Under the pieces are notes generated by a model. It was given only the letters and a program-made list of their open reading frames with translations. It was not told the origin of the DNA and made no database searches. DNA of 64,000 nucleotides, from contig LR778135.1 in the NCBI GenBank assembly GCA_902810075.1, forward strand, positions 186,001 to 250,000, in the 5' to 3' direction. Below are positions 7,543-18,783 of the stretch, piece by piece. Numbering within the stretch: the stretch's first letter is position 1; every line of letters starts with the position of its first letter. Source of the DNA: Ruminococcaceae bacterium BL-6. Its GTDB lineage: Bacteria > Bacillota > Clostridia > Oscillospirales > Acutalibacteraceae. The translations under genes and the position numbers were made by a program.

Positions 7543-8673
7543 TCAGCGGAGCAGAGCGGTGTTCAGAATCTGCAGTTCGGGGTCCACTTCCACATCCAGC
7601 GTCTGAAAAATCTCATCCCAGTTTCCTTTCAGCTTTTCCCACAGCGGAAGGTCGGTTTTGTAGATACTGTTTCCAAACCCGAAAATGTCGGAGTCGTATT
7701 CCGTCTGGACGCGTTTGATGAGCTTTTTCGCCTGCTCCTGGATCAGGTTTTTGGTGTCGTTTTGAACCCGGGTGAGATGCTGGTTCCCCAAAGGAGAGAA
7801 ATTTTCCGGATACTCCCCGAGATAGGCGCTCATTTTGATGCCGATATTCATGGTCAGTTTTCCATTTTGATAGGAATGGGTAACTTTTGTCTCGTTTTTT
7901 ATCAGCTCCAGCGAGACATCCTGAAGGGAGCCTTCGCCCGGTTCCCCCGTCAGGATGCCGCCGTTCAGGTAGTTGACTAGCATCAGGTAATATTTGGCTT
8001 CCGCTGCGCTCATAAAACCGACCAGCTTGTCTTTCTTAAAAATTGCGGCGCCGTTTGCCTCTTCCTTTTTCGTCTGGTCGTTGTCGGCCAGATGAAAAAC
8101 GGGAAGGACCAGCGAATCCCCCTGCGCGCTCAGCTTGTTATAGATCTGGTACAGCGGCATCCGGACCGTAGAGCCGACCAGCGTGTCGTCTTGTTCGATA
8201 ATCCTTACGATTTCATAGGAAATGGCCAGATCCTCCCCGTCCCCCTGTGCCAGAAGCTTCTTTGCCGTCTCTTCCTGAGAGATAACGACTTCGGCCGTTT
8301 CCCGTATCTCGGCATCTCTTAAGAACCAGTTGATCAGGGATTCCAGTCCGTCCTCCTCCGCGATTTTCTTGCTGAGGACCAGCAACTGGGCATTGCCGAA
8401 GTACAGGCGGTTGGAAATCCTCTTTTTGGCGTTGCGCACCGCCTCAAACACGGAGTCTCCATCCGATTCGATCAGTTTGGCTTTGACGGCGCTTTCCTTC
8501 GTAGTAGCATTCAGGTCGATCGTTTCAAAGGTGAGATGGTAGCGCTCGCCCACCTTGTCCACCGCTATTCCGGAAACAAGGGTCATCTCGTTCAGACCGT
8601 GGTAGCTCCAGCACCCGGAAAGGACCAGGGACATGAAAAGGGCGAGAAGCATACAGGCTGCTTTTTTTGTCAT
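7543..8673 (-). CDS. gerAC: Spore germination lipoprotein, GerAC family
   Basis: A 376-residue lipoprotein with signal peptide and lipobox LSGC (Cys21). The GerAC-family opening follows: WSYHGLNEMTLVSGIAVDK and the LYFGNAQLLVLS stretch. C subunits anchor to the outer face of the spore inner membrane and are needed for receptor function. Its start overlaps the end of the A-subunit gene by 4 bp (ATGA), so the two are translationally coupled. Confidence 0.95.
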   Translation of the reverse strand: MTKKAACMLLALFMSLVLSGCWSYHGLNEMTLVSGIAVDKVGERYHLTFETIDLNATTKESAVKAKLIESDGDSVFEAVRNAKKRISNRLYFGNAQLLVLSKKIAEEDGLESLINWFLRDAEIRETAEVVISQEETAKKLLAQGDGEDLAISYEIVRIIEQDDTLVGSTVRMPLYQIYNKLSAQGDSLVLPVFHLADNDQTKKEEANGAAIFKKDKLVGFMSAAEAKYYLMLVNYLNGGILTGEPGEGSLQDVSLELIKNETKVTHSYQNGKLTMNIGIKMSAYLGEYPENFSPLGNQHLTRVQNDTKNLIQEQAKKLIKRVQTEYDSDIFGFGNSIYKTDLPLWEKLKGNWDEIFQTLDVEVDPELQILNTALLR

Positions 8674-10262
8674 GGCTGATTCTTTTGGGGCGGATTCATC
8701 CGCACCTTATCCTTTGTCAGTTTCTGGGGCAGCGTGACCATCTTCCACCACGGCGCCCGAATGGGGATGTCCTTCAGCTCCTGGAATTTCAGCCGGCCGA
8801 CGGGGGTGAGCTGGGAAATGCCGAACGAAGTCAGGTTCAGAAGATGAATCAGCAGGAACGAAAGCCCGATCACAAGTCCGAACAGCCCGAAAATGGAACT
8901 GCAGAACAGCAGCCCCATCCGCGCAAAAATGATCGGGGAGTTCATTTTCGGAACCAGGAGCCCGGTAATCCCTGTCAGCCCCACCACGATGATCATCGGG
9001 GCCGCCACCATCCTCGCCTCTACGGCGGCCTGCCCGATGACGAGCGCGCCGACGATGCTGAGCGCCTGACCGACGTTCGACGGCATGCGAACGCCGGTTT
9101 CCCGCAGAATATCGAATACGATCAGCATGATAAAGGCTTCCAGGGAGGCGGGAAGCGGAACTCCCTGCCGTTCGCGGGCAATGTTTACAAGAAGCGGCGT
9201 CGGCAGCATTTCCTGATGGAAGGCTACGATCGCAATATAGACGGCTGGCACCGAAATCGTGAGGAAAAATCCCAGAATCCGGAGCAGGCGGGAAAAAGAG
9301 GTATAAAAGAAGCTCAGATAATAGTCCTCGCTGCTCTGAAAATTTTCGGCGAACAGATAAGGAAGCAGCAGCGCCACGGGGCTGCCATCCAGAATGACGG
9401 CGATACGCCCCTCCAGCAGCTTGCTCACCACGACATCCGGCCGCTCGGTATAACCCGTCGTGCGGAATGGGGATAACGCGGAATCCCGGATCAGTTCGGT
9501 CAGATAGTTGGTGTCCAGCACGCCGTCCATGTCGATTCTGTCGAGCCGTTCGTTCAAAAGCCGAAGGACCCGTTTGTTGACGACGCTGTCCAGATAACAG
9601 ACGCACGCCTTGGTCTGCGTGCTCCTGCCGAAGGTCCTGCTTTTCATCTTCAGGTCGTTTGTCCTCAGCCTGCGCCGTATCATCGAAAGGTTTACGACCA
9701 GGGATTCGTTGAAGCCTTCCCGCGGGCCGGTCAGGATTTTTTCGCTGTCCGGTTCTGTGGGGGAGCGCAGATCGAACGACTTCGTGTTCAGCAGAAGCGC
9801 CTGTGTGCATCCCTGGGCGAACAGGAGCGTGTCGCCGTAGGTGACGGAGCGGACGATCTCGTTCCAGTCTTCCGTTTCCTTCACTTCGTTGACGAGAAGG
9901 ACTTTTTCCGTCAGGGTCTGCAAGGCGTCCCGGCCGGGACGTTCCTCCGAGCGGATCAGCGGACGGATGACGCTTTCGTTGATGGTCTGTGAGCTCACCA
10001 TGCCGTCGCAGAAGAAAAGAAGGTATTCGAGAGAACGGTTCAGGCTGTTGCGCACCCGGCGTGTGACCAGCGTGTCGTTATCCCGAAAAAGGTCGCGCAT
10101 CACGGCCAGATTCTCTTCCAGGTTTTCAGAAACCGTTTTCCCTTCAATGGGTGGAACGAGTTCTTTCAGATCTCTGTCCACCTTTTCCTGTTTCTCTTTC
10201 TCCTGCCGGTCCTTTTCCCGCTTGTCCGGTTTCCCGAAAAAAGAGCCGAATAATTTGTTCAT
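8670..10262 (-). CDS. gerAA: Spore germination protein, GerAA family
   Basis: A 530-residue protein with a charged N-terminal tail, a soluble domain (about 25-260, including YGDTLLFAQG and GPREGFNESL typical of GerAA), and four to five membrane helices from about 300. A subunits form the oligomeric nutrient-gated ion channel of Ger receptors. ATG at 10262 is preceded eight bases upstream by GGGGGG; a GTG three codons earlier is too close to that site. First gene of the operon, behind a sigma-G-like promoter. Confidence 0.95.
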   Translation of the reverse strand: MNKLFGSFFGKPDKREKDRQEKEKQEKVDRDLKELVPPIEGKTVSENLEENLAVMRDLFRDNDTLVTRRVRNSLNRSLEYLLFFCDGMVSSQTINESVIRPLIRSEERPGRDALQTLTEKVLLVNEVKETEDWNEIVRSVTYGDTLLFAQGCTQALLLNTKSFDLRSPTEPDSEKILTGPREGFNESLVVNLSMIRRRLRTNDLKMKSRTFGRSTQTKACVCYLDSVVNKRVLRLLNERLDRIDMDGVLDTNYLTELIRDSALSPFRTTGYTERPDVVVSKLLEGRIAVILDGSPVALLLPYLFAENFQSSEDYYLSFFYTSFSRLLRILGFFLTISVPAVYIAIVAFHQEMLPTPLLVNIARERQGVPLPASLEAFIMLIVFDILRETGVRMPSNVGQALSIVGALVIGQAAVEARMVAAPMIIVVGLTGITGLLVPKMNSPIIFARMGLLFCSSIFGLFGLVIGLSFLLIHLLNLTSFGISQLTPVGRLKFQELKDIPIRAPWWKMVTLPQKLTKDKVRMNPPQKNQP

Positions 10263-10294
10263 CCGTTTCACCCCCCGTTTCAGATGTTTCCATT

Positions 10295-10323
10295 TATTAT
10301 GAAACAGCCGGCGGAATATATAC
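10295..10323 (-). promoter_or_regulatory. Sigma-G-like promoter of the ger operon
   Basis: The minus strand reads GTATA (10323-10319), 17 bp, CATAATA (10301-10295). This matches the forespore sigma-G consensus (-35 GHATR, -10 CATnHTA) and lies 33 bp before the gerAA start. It predicts forespore-specific expression, as for characterised gerA operons. Confidence 0.65.
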
Positions 10324-10386
10324 CCCGATCTCCCCCGGTTTTTCCGCTTTTTTCATACCGGGCATGAACCGGCCGGGGGATTTTCC

Positions 10387-10415
10387 TTTTCAAATCGGAC
10401 GGGCTATGCTATAAT
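10387..10415 (+). promoter_or_regulatory. Promoter of lepA
   Basis: TTTTCA (10387-10392), 17 bp, then TATAAT (10410-10415) with an extended TGC in front (TGCTATAAT). It is the vegetative counterpart of the divergent sporulation promoter. Confidence 0.7.
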
Positions 10416-10493
10416 AATACATTATAGTTTTATTATTGTTCCCGGATTTTTATGGCCGGAAACAAACCCCAATTCAAGGAATCAGGTGATAAT

Positions 10494-12302
<1,809 letters not shown>

Positions 12303-12323
12303 GGGAAGCGCCGGGAAATCCCC

Positions 12324-13460
12324 GTGCTTACGGACCGCGGGAGGTGGTTCTCTATCAGCGAGCCGATCGGTGTCTATATTCATGTTCCGTTCTGCGCCGC
12401 GAAATGCCCGTACTGTGATTTCTATTCCCTGCCCGGACGGGCGGCGGGCGGCAGGGACGACTACGCCCGCGCGCTTGCCCGGCTGCTGCGCCGGAAGTTC
12501 GGGGACCGCCGCAGAAAAGCGGACACGCTGTATTTCGGCGGGGGCACGCCCCCGCTGCTGGGCGCGGAAAACCTTGCCGCGCTGATCCGGGAAGCAAAGC
12601 GCGATTTCGGCCTTTCGGATGCCGAGATCACCGTAGAGGTCAACCCCGCGCAGTATCCGCCGGATTTTTTTGAAAAGATGGCGCGGGCGGGCGTTACGCG
12701 CCTTTCCATCGGGCTTCAGTCGGCGGACGACGGGGAGCTCCGGCTCCTCGGCCGGCGCCACACGGCCGCGCAGGCGCGGCAGGCGGTGCGGGATGCGCAG
12801 GCGGCGGGCTTCGCGAACATCTCCCTCGACCTGATGCTGGCAATCCAGCTCCAGACGGAGGACAGCCTCCGCCGGTCCGTGGAATTCTGTGCGGAGTGCG
12901 GCGTCCAGCACGTTTCCGCGTACCTGCTGAAGGTGGAGCGCGGCACGCCGTACGACAGGCGCCGGGATAAGCTGCAGCTTCCCGGCGAGGACGAGACGGC
13001 GGAGCTGTACCTGCTTGCCTGCCGGGAGCTGGAGCAGTACGGCTTCGCACAGTACGAAATATCGAATTTCGCGCAAAAGGGAAAGGAGAGCCGCCACAAC
13101 CTGAAATACTGGAACGCCGAGGAGTATTTCGGCGCGGGCCCGTCCGCCCATTCGTTCCTGGACGGGGCCCGGTATTATTATCCCCCGGATTTCGCGGCGT
13201 TTCTCGCGGGGCGGGAACCGGCCCGCGAGGGGACCGGCGGCTCTTTCGAGGAGTACGCCATGCTCCGGCTCCGCCTTGCGGATGGCCTGCGCGGCGACAA
13301 GTGCCGCGCGCGCTTCGGCCACGGGATTCCGCCCGAATATCGGGAGCGGGCGGAAAAGTATGCCGGCGCGGGGCTCCTGACGTGCGGGGACGACGCGATC
13401 CGGCTGACCCCGCGGGGCTTTCTCGTCTCGAATGCGCTGATCGGCGAGATCCTTTTCTAA
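12324..13460 (+). CDS. hemW: Radical SAM heme chaperone HemW
   Basis: About 378 residues. The CAAKCPYC cluster motif (CxxxCxxC, followed by DF and without the fourth Cys of true HemN oxidases) and YFGGGTPPLL identify HemW, which binds heme and a [4Fe-4S] cluster and delivers heme to membrane targets. The usual DLMxGLPGQT segment reads DLMLAIQLQT, an unusual substitution of the GLP part. The start is uncertain: GTG at 12324 is used, while the strong GGGAGG at 12340 has no standard start codon 5-10 bases after it in frame. Confidence 0.9.
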   Translation: MLTDRGRWFSISEPIGVYIHVPFCAAKCPYCDFYSLPGRAAGGRDDYARALARLLRRKFGDRRRKADTLYFGGGTPPLLGAENLAALIREAKRDFGLSDAEITVEVNPAQYPPDFFEKMARAGVTRLSIGLQSADDGELRLLGRRHTAAQARQAVRDAQAAGFANISLDLMLAIQLQTEDSLRRSVEFCAECGVQHVSAYLLKVERGTPYDRRRDKLQLPGEDETAELYLLACRELEQYGFAQYEISNFAQKGKESRHNLKYWNAEEYFGAGPSAHSFLDGARYYYPPDFAAFLAGREPAREGTGGSFEEYAMLRLRLADGLRGDKCRARFGHGIPPEYRERAEKYAGAGLLTCGDDAIRLTPRGFLVSNALIGEILF

Positions 13461-13487
13461 GTCTGAATATGAAATCAAATCGGATGT

Positions 13488-13530
13488 TCCGCGGAGGAAA
13501 CATGGTTTCCGCTGCGGATTTTCTGTTTTT
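13488..13530 (+). terminator. Terminator after hemW
   Basis: A 14-bp stem with two mismatches (13488-13501 with 13505-13518, three-base loop) is followed by TTTTCTGTTTTT. It insulates lepA-hemW from the heat-shock operon. Confidence 0.7.
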
Positions 13531-13630
13531 CCGAGCGGAAAACGCAGCCCGATTTTGTCTTGGCGGGCGATATTTCGGCCTGCTTTCGGAAACAATACCG
13601 TTACTTAATAATTAATTTACATTTGAAATC

Positions 13631-13659
13631 TTGACAACGGGGGGAAGGAATGGTAAATT
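13631..13659 (+). promoter_or_regulatory. Sigma-A promoter of hrcA-grpE-dnaK-dnaJ
   Basis: TTGACA (13631-13636), a 17-bp spacer and TAAATT (13654-13659), with the CIRCE operator starting 12 bp downstream so that HrcA blocks initiation. Confidence 0.8.
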
Positions 13660-13671
13660 ATTAAATAGAAG

Positions 13672-13698
13672 TTAGCACTCTGGCATAAAGAGTGCTAA
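13672..13698 (+). promoter_or_regulatory. CIRCE operator (HrcA site)
   Basis: TTAGCACTC - 9 bp - GAGTGCTAA, a perfect copy of the CIRCE consensus, between the promoter and hrcA. HrcA binds it and is released on heat shock when GroEL is titrated. Confidence 0.98.
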
Positions 13699-13720
13699 AA
13701 CCAAAAAAGAGGTGAGTGGG

Positions 13721-14752
13721 TTGGAGCTGAGCGAGAGAAAATTGAAAATCCTGGCCGCCATTGTGGATGCGTATGTCAAAACGGGCGAGCCGGTGGGCTC
13801 CAAATCGCTGGCTTGCGACCTTGGCGTTTCTTCTGCCACCATACGCAACGAGATGGCCGACCTGGTCGAACTGGGGCTGCTGGAGCAGCCCCATACCTCC
13901 GCCGGCCGGGTCCCCTCCCAAAAGGGGTACCGGGTCTATATCGACAGAATCATGAACCGCAAACCGATTTCCAGAAAAGAGCAGCTTTATCTGGACGGCC
14001 TGCTGTTTTCCAGCGCTTACGACCCCGAAAAGCTTTTGGAGGGCGTGTCCCAGGCGCTGGCGGGCCTTACCCGCTTCGCCGCCGTCTCGACCGCGCCTTC
14101 CGGCAGAAAAGCGGACATCCGGGCGCTGCAGTTCGTGCAGACCGGCCGCCGCACCGCTATGCTGATTTTGCTGACTTCCGCGGGAACCATGAAAAATCAG
14201 GTTTTCCGCTGTGACTTTGACCTGTCTCCGGAAATCCTGCGCGTGTTCTTCCGCGTGATGAACGAAAGGCTGGCGGGCATGCCGGTCGCGTCCGTCACCC
14301 CGGCGTTCGTCCAGACCCTGGCGGCCTCCCTCGGCGACCTTACGGCGCTGATGTCGTCCGCCCTGGCGGCGCTTCTGGAAGCCGCGCAGGAATCGGTGGA
14401 GACCGAAATCCGCCTGAACGGGCAGATGAACCTTCTTTTTTACCCCGAGTTCGAGCGCGGGAACGCGCGGCGCGTGATGGATTTCCTGGAGCGCCCGCAG
14501 GATCTGGTGGATCTGCTGCTTCGGCCGCAGCCGTCCGCCGACGTAAAGGTGATGATCGGCGAGGAGACCAGGCATCCGGAGCTGTACGATTCCAGCGTCG
14601 TCGTGGGCCAGTATGCCATCGGCGGGAAAAACGCCGGGGCGATCGGGGTAATCGGGCCGACGAGGATGGATTACGCCGGGCTGATCTCCAAAATCGAATA
14701 TCTTTCCGGTTCCGTCAGCCGGATGCTGACCGAGCTGATGAAGGACGAATGA
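13721..14752 (+). CDS. hrcA: Heat-inducible transcription repressor HrcA
   Basis: 343 residues: an N-terminal winged helix (ELSERKLKILAAIVDAYVKTG ... SSATIRNEMADLVELGLLEQPHTSAGRVPSQKGYR in segments, with the classic HTSAGR turn) and the C-terminal GAF-like HrcA domain (GVIGPTRMDYAGLISKIEY region). It represses its own operon at CIRCE and depends on GroEL for activity. The start is placed at TTG 13721, five bases after AGGTGA; an in-frame GTG at 13712 is part of that ribosome site. First gene of the operon. Confidence 0.95.
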   Translation: MELSERKLKILAAIVDAYVKTGEPVGSKSLACDLGVSSATIRNEMADLVELGLLEQPHTSAGRVPSQKGYRVYIDRIMNRKPISRKEQLYLDGLLFSSAYDPEKLLEGVSQALAGLTRFAAVSTAPSGRKADIRALQFVQTGRRTAMLILLTSAGTMKNQVFRCDFDLSPEILRVFFRVMNERLAGMPVASVTPAFVQTLAASLGDLTALMSSALAALLEAAQESVETEIRLNGQMNLLFYPEFERGNARRVMDFLERPQDLVDLLLRPQPSADVKVMIGEETRHPELYDSSVVVGQYAIGGKNAGAIGVIGPTRMDYAGLISKIEYLSGSVSRMLTELMKDE

Positions 14753-14801
14753 AGGGGAAAAGAACGGCACGAGAGATAGAATTGGAAAGGGGCAAGCAGC
14801 C

Positions 14802-15467
14802 TTGAGCAAAAAAGACACCGAAAAGGAAACGGCTAAAAAGGCGGAAGAGACCGCCGGGCAGAAGCCGGAAAAGGCCGCGGATCAAAAGCCGGAGAAAAAG
14901 GCCGAAGAAAAGCCGGAGCAGAAGGCCGAAGCGGAAAAAGAACAGAAAACGAAAAAAAAGGCAGAGCAGACGGCCGAAACGGAGCCGGAGCAGTCGCCGC
15001 CGGAAAAGGAAGAGGACGACCTGCGCGGCCAGCTGGAAAAGACAAGCGCGCAGCTTGCCGCACAAAAAGACCTCTTCCTCCGCACCGCCGCCGAATACGA
15101 CAATTACCGAAAGCGCACCGACCGCGAAAAGACCAGCCTTTATGCCGATACCATTGCGGAAGCGGTCGCAAAGTTCCTTCCGGTTTACGATAATCTCCAG
15201 CGCGCGCTGGCACAGCCCGACTGTTCGCTGGAAGACCTGCGCAAGGGCGTGGAAATGGTTGAAAAGCAGATGGGCGAAACGCTTGAAAAATTCGGCGTTT
15301 CCGCGGTCGGGGAAACAGGGGACCCGTTTGACCCCGCCGTGCACAACGCCGTGTCCCATGTCGAGGACGAAAACCTCGGCGAAAATGTCGTTGCCGCCGT
15401 GCTTCAGAAGGGCTACCGTCTCGGCGGCAGGATCATCCGCCACGCGATGGTTCAGGTGGCCAACTGA
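14802..15467 (+). CDS. grpE: Nucleotide exchange factor GrpE
   Basis: 221 residues. The first 75 are an unusually long Lys/Glu/Ala low-complexity segment (repeated KPEKKAEEKPEQ-type words). The GrpE core follows: coiled coil with LRTAAEYDNYRKRTDREK, then a C-terminal beta domain ending GYRLGGRIIRHAMVQVAN. It promotes ADP release from DnaK. Start TTG at 14802 after AAAGGGG. It lies 49 bp after hrcA and 87 bp before dnaK, in one operon. Confidence 0.95.
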   Translation: MSKKDTEKETAKKAEETAGQKPEKAADQKPEKKAEEKPEQKAEAEKEQKTKKKAEQTAETEPEQSPPEKEEDDLRGQLEKTSAQLAAQKDLFLRTAAEYDNYRKRTDREKTSLYADTIAEAVAKFLPVYDNLQRALAQPDCSLEDLRKGVEMVEKQMGETLEKFGVSAVGETGDPFDPAVHNAVSHVEDENLGENVVAAVLQKGYRLGGRIIRHAMVQVAN

Positions 15468-15554
15468 TTCCCGCTTTTTCAGGCCATGCCTGTCAGATAG
15501 AAAATCCACATCTGTTTCAAGAAGAATCAATCCTATCAATTTGGAGGTAATTTT

Positions 15555-17435
15555 ATGTCAAAGACAATCGGTATCGATTTAGGTACAACCAACTCCTGTG
15601 TCGCCGTCATCGAGGGCGGCGAACCCGTTGTCATTCCGAATGCCGAAGGCGCAAGGACCACGCCGTCCGTCGTCGCTTTCTCCAAAACCGGCGAAAGGAT
15701 GATCGGCCAGGTCGCAAAGCGCCAGGCGATCACGAACCCGGAGCGCACCGTTTCCTCCATCAAAAGGGAAATGGGCTCCAACTATAAAGTGAACATCGAC
15801 GGAAAGAGCTTTACGCCGCAGGAAATCTCGGCGATGATTCTGCAGAAGCTGAAGGGGGACGCCGAAGCGTATCTGGGCGAGCCGGTCAACTCCGCCGTCA
15901 TCACGGTGCCCGCTTACTTCACGGACTCCCAGCGCCAGGCGACGAAGGACGCCGGAAAGATCGCCGGCCTCGACGTCAAGCGCATCATCAACGAGCCGAC
16001 AGCCGCCGCGCTTTCCTACGGCGTAGACAAGGGCGAAGACCAGAAAGTGATGGTTTACGATCTGGGCGGCGGCACGTTTGATGTCTCCATCATCGAGATG
16101 GGCGACGGCGTGCAGGAGGTCCTCGCGACCGCCGGCAACAACCGCTTGGGCGGCGACGATTTTGACAAGCGCATCATCGACTGGATGATCCAGAACTTCA
16201 AAAAGGAAAACGGGATCGACCTTTCCGGCGACAAAATGGCGATGCAGCGCCTGAAGGAAGCCGCCGAAAAAGCGAAAATCGAGCTTTCCGGCATGACCTC
16301 CGCGTCCATCAACCTGCCGTTTATCACCGCGGACGCGAGCGGCCCGAAACACCTTGACCTGACCCTTTCGAGGGCGAAATTCAACGAGCTGACCGCCGAC
16401 CTCGTCGAAAAGACGATGGGCCCGGTGCGCCAGGCCCTGAAGGATTCCGGGCTTCAGATCTCCGAGATCGGCAAGGTGCTGATGGTCGGCGGCTCCTCGA
16501 GGATCCCCGCCGTGCAGGATGCGGTCAAGAACTTTATCGGCAAGGAGCCGTTCAAGGGCATCAACCCCGACGAGTGCGTCGCAATCGGCGCCGCGATTCA
16601 GGCCGGCGTTCTCGGCGGCGAGGTTCAGGGCCTGCTGCTGCTGGATGTCACCCCGCTTTCGCTGGGCGTGGAAACCATGGGCGGTGTCATGACCAAGATC
16701 ATCGACCGCAACACCACCATCCCGACCAAGAAGAGCCAGATCTTCTCCACTGCCGCGGACGGCCAGACCCAGGTGGAGGTCAACGTGCTGCAGGGCGAGC
16801 GTGAATTCGCGCGCGACAACAAGCAGCTCGGCCTGTTTAAGCTCGACGGCATCGCGCCTGCGCCGCGCGGCATCCCGCAGATCGAGGTCACGTTCGATAT
16901 CGACGCGAACGGCATCGTGAACGTTTCCGCAAAGGATCTGGGCACCGGCAAGGAGCAGCACATCACCATCTCCTCCAGCTCGAACATGAGCAAGGACGAT
17001 ATCAATAAGGCCGTGAAGGAAGCGGAGAAATTCGCGGAAGAGGACAAGAAGCGCCGCGAGCAGGTCGACTCGAAGAACGAGGCGGAAAACCTGTGCTACT
17101 CGGTGGAGAAGCTGATCTCCGAAAACGGCGCGAAGATCGACGAGGCCGACAAGACCGAGCTGAACCAGAAGGTCGCTGCGGTCAAGGGAATTCTTTCCTC
17201 CGGCAGCGCCGAAGACATCAAGGCAAAGACAGAGGAGCTCCAGAAGTCGCTGTATGCGGTTTCCGAAAAGCTGTATAAGAACAGCGCCCCGCAGCAGAAC
17301 GCCGGCCCTGCCGGATCTGCCGGCCCGCAGCAGGGTGCGCCCGGCGCCGGCCCTGCCGGGAAAGGCCCCGACGGCCAGAACGTCTACGATGCGGATTACA
17401 AGGATGTCGACGACAACAACAGCCAGAACAAATAA
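15555..17435 (+). CDS. dnaK: Hsp70 chaperone DnaK
   Basis: 626 residues, full length. The ATPase domain shows [14 protein letters not shown] near the N-terminus, [11 protein letters not shown] and [11 protein letters not shown]. The substrate-binding domain ([13 protein letters not shown]), a helical lid and a Gly/Ala/Pro-rich tail ([20 protein letters not shown]) follow. It folds and protects client proteins in ATP cycles with DnaJ and GrpE. ATG at 15555 has GGAGG eight bases upstream. It is transcribed from the CIRCE-controlled promoter. Confidence 0.98.
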   Translation: MSKTIGIDLGTTNSCVAVIEGGEPVVIPNAEGARTTPSVVAFSKTGERMIGQVAKRQAITNPERTVSSIKREMGSNYKVNIDGKSFTPQEISAMILQKLKGDAEAYLGEPVNSAVITVPAYFTDSQRQATKDAGKIAGLDVKRIINEPTAAALSYGVDKGEDQKVMVYDLGGGTFDVSIIEMGDGVQEVLATAGNNRLGGDDFDKRIIDWMIQNFKKENGIDLSGDKMAMQRLKEAAEKAKIELSGMTSASINLPFITADASGPKHLDLTLSRAKFNELTADLVEKTMGPVRQALKDSGLQISEIGKVLMVGGSSRIPAVQDAVKNFIGKEPFKGINPDECVAIGAAIQAGVLGGEVQGLLLLDVTPLSLGVETMGGVMTKIIDRNTTIPTKKSQIFSTAADGQTQVEVNVLQGEREFARDNKQLGLFKLDGIAPAPRGIPQIEVTFDIDANGIVNVSAKDLGTGKEQHITISSSSNMSKDDINKAVKEAEKFAEEDKKRREQVDSKNEAENLCYSVEKLISENGAKIDEADKTELNQKVAAVKGILSSGSAEDIKAKTEELQKSLYAVSEKLYKNSAPQQNAGPAGSAGPQQGAPGAGPAGKGPDGQNVYDADYKDVDDNNSQNK

Positions 17436-17443
17436 TTCCGGTA

Positions 17444-17472
17444 TTTTCAACCCGTTCGGTTTGTGGTAAAAT
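17444..17472 (+). promoter_or_regulatory. Possible internal promoter ahead of dnaJ
   Basis: TTTTCA, 17 bp, TAAAAT in the 157-bp dnaK-dnaJ gap, which also holds GC-rich hairpins. It could give dnaJ a CIRCE-independent supply. Confidence 0.35.
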
Positions 17473-17592
17473 AATCTCGGGTATGCGAAGGGGTGGCTTC
17501 GGCCGCCCTTATTGCATATTTTGATAAAGAGTTCCAGGCGGGCCGTCCGTTTTTTCGGGCCGGGCGCCGCGTTAATGTAGGAGTGACTTGGT

Positions 17593-18735
17593 TTGGCTGA
17601 TAAAAAGGATTATTACGAGGTAATGGGCGTGCCCAGAAACGCCTCGGAAGAAGAAATCAAAAAGGCCTACCGAAAATTGGCCAAGCAATATCATCCGGAT
17701 CTTCATCCGGGGGATAAAACGGCGGAGGCAAAGTTTAAGGAAATCAACGAGGCGTACGAGGTCCTGTCCGATAAGGAAAAGCGGTCGCGCTACGACCAGT
17801 TCGGGCATGCCGGCGTCGACCCCAATTTCGGCGGCGCCCCGGGCGGAAGCCCGTTCGATGCCGATATTGATCTGGGGGATATTTTCAACAGCTTTTTCGG
17901 CGGCTTCGGCGGGCACAGAAGCGCAAACCCCAACGCGCCGAGGAGGGGCCGCGACGCGGAAGCGAACGTCGTGATTTCTTTTGAAGAAGCGGCCAAAGGC
18001 TGCAAGAAAAACATATCGTACAGCAAAGTCGATCTCTGCCCTGCGTGCGGCGGCACCGGAGCGGAGCCCGGCACGCAGGCGAAGACCTGCCCCCAGTGCG
18101 GCGGCACCGGCCAGGTCAGGATCAGCCAGCGCACGCCGTTCGGTATGGTGCAGACCTCGCGCACCTGCGACCGCTGCGGCGGCACCGGGAAAGTGATCGA
18201 AAAGCCGTGCAAGGCGTGCAACGGAACGGGAAGGGTGCGCCGGCAGAAAACCGTTGAAATTTCGATCCCGGCGGGCATCGACGACAATCAGGTGCTGAAT
18301 GTCGGCGGCCAGGGCGACGCCGGGGTCAACGGCGGCCCCGCCGGGGATCTGCATGTGTTCGTCAGCGTCCGGCCCCACCCGATCTTTGAACGGCGCGGGA
18401 ACGACGTCTGGTGCGAGATGCCGATCACGTTCACACAGGCGGCGCTCGGCGCGGATGTCACCGTCCCCACGCTGGATGGCAAGGTCAGCTACCACGTGCA
18501 CGAGGGCACCCAGCCGGGCGACGTTTTCAAGCTGCGCGGCAAGGGGATCCCGAATATCGGCGGCCGCGGCCGCGGCGACCAGTATGTGCGCGTCACGATC
18601 GAAGTCCCGAAGAATCTTTCCGAAAAGCAGAAAGAGCTTCTGCAGGAGTTCGACGGCGAGGGCAGCGAGCGGAACTATCAGAAGAGAAAAAGCTTTTTCG
18701 ATAAGCTCAAAGGCAGGTTCGACACGGAGAAATAA
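17593..18735 (+). CDS. dnaJ: Chaperone DnaJ
   Basis: 380 residues with J domain (HPD in YHPDLHPG, about residue 35), Gly/Phe-rich linker (about 75-120), four CxxCxGxG zinc repeats ([32 protein letters not shown]) and C-terminal substrate domains: type I DnaJ. It delivers clients to DnaK and stimulates its ATPase. Start TTG at 17593, nine bases after AGGAG. Last gene of the heat-shock operon, closed by a strong terminator. Confidence 0.97.
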   Translation: MADKKDYYEVMGVPRNASEEEIKKAYRKLAKQYHPDLHPGDKTAEAKFKEINEAYEVLSDKEKRSRYDQFGHAGVDPNFGGAPGGSPFDADIDLGDIFNSFFGGFGGHRSANPNAPRRGRDAEANVVISFEEAAKGCKKNISYSKVDLCPACGGTGAEPGTQAKTCPQCGGTGQVRISQRTPFGMVQTSRTCDRCGGTGKVIEKPCKACNGTGRVRRQKTVEISIPAGIDDNQVLNVGGQGDAGVNGGPAGDLHVFVSVRPHPIFERRGNDVWCEMPITFTQAALGADVTVPTLDGKVSYHVHEGTQPGDVFKLRGKGIPNIGGRGRGDQYVRVTIEVPKNLSEKQKELLQEFDGEGSERNYQKRKSFFDKLKGRFDTEK

Positions 18736-18739
18736 AAAA

Positions 18740-18773
18740 ACACGGGCCAAATTTTTTTGGCCCGTGTTTTTTT
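18740..18773. terminator. Bidirectional terminator between dnaJ and the anti-sigma gene
   Basis: An ACACGGGCCAAA/TTTGGCCCGTGT stem is flanked by seven A on the left and seven T on the right. It serves the convergent genes on both sides. Confidence 0.9.
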
Positions 18774-18783
18774 AATTGCGCGC

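Noticed and set aside
15579..17450. Long minus-strand frame opposite dnaK
   Set aside because: Antisense shadow of a highly conserved gene.
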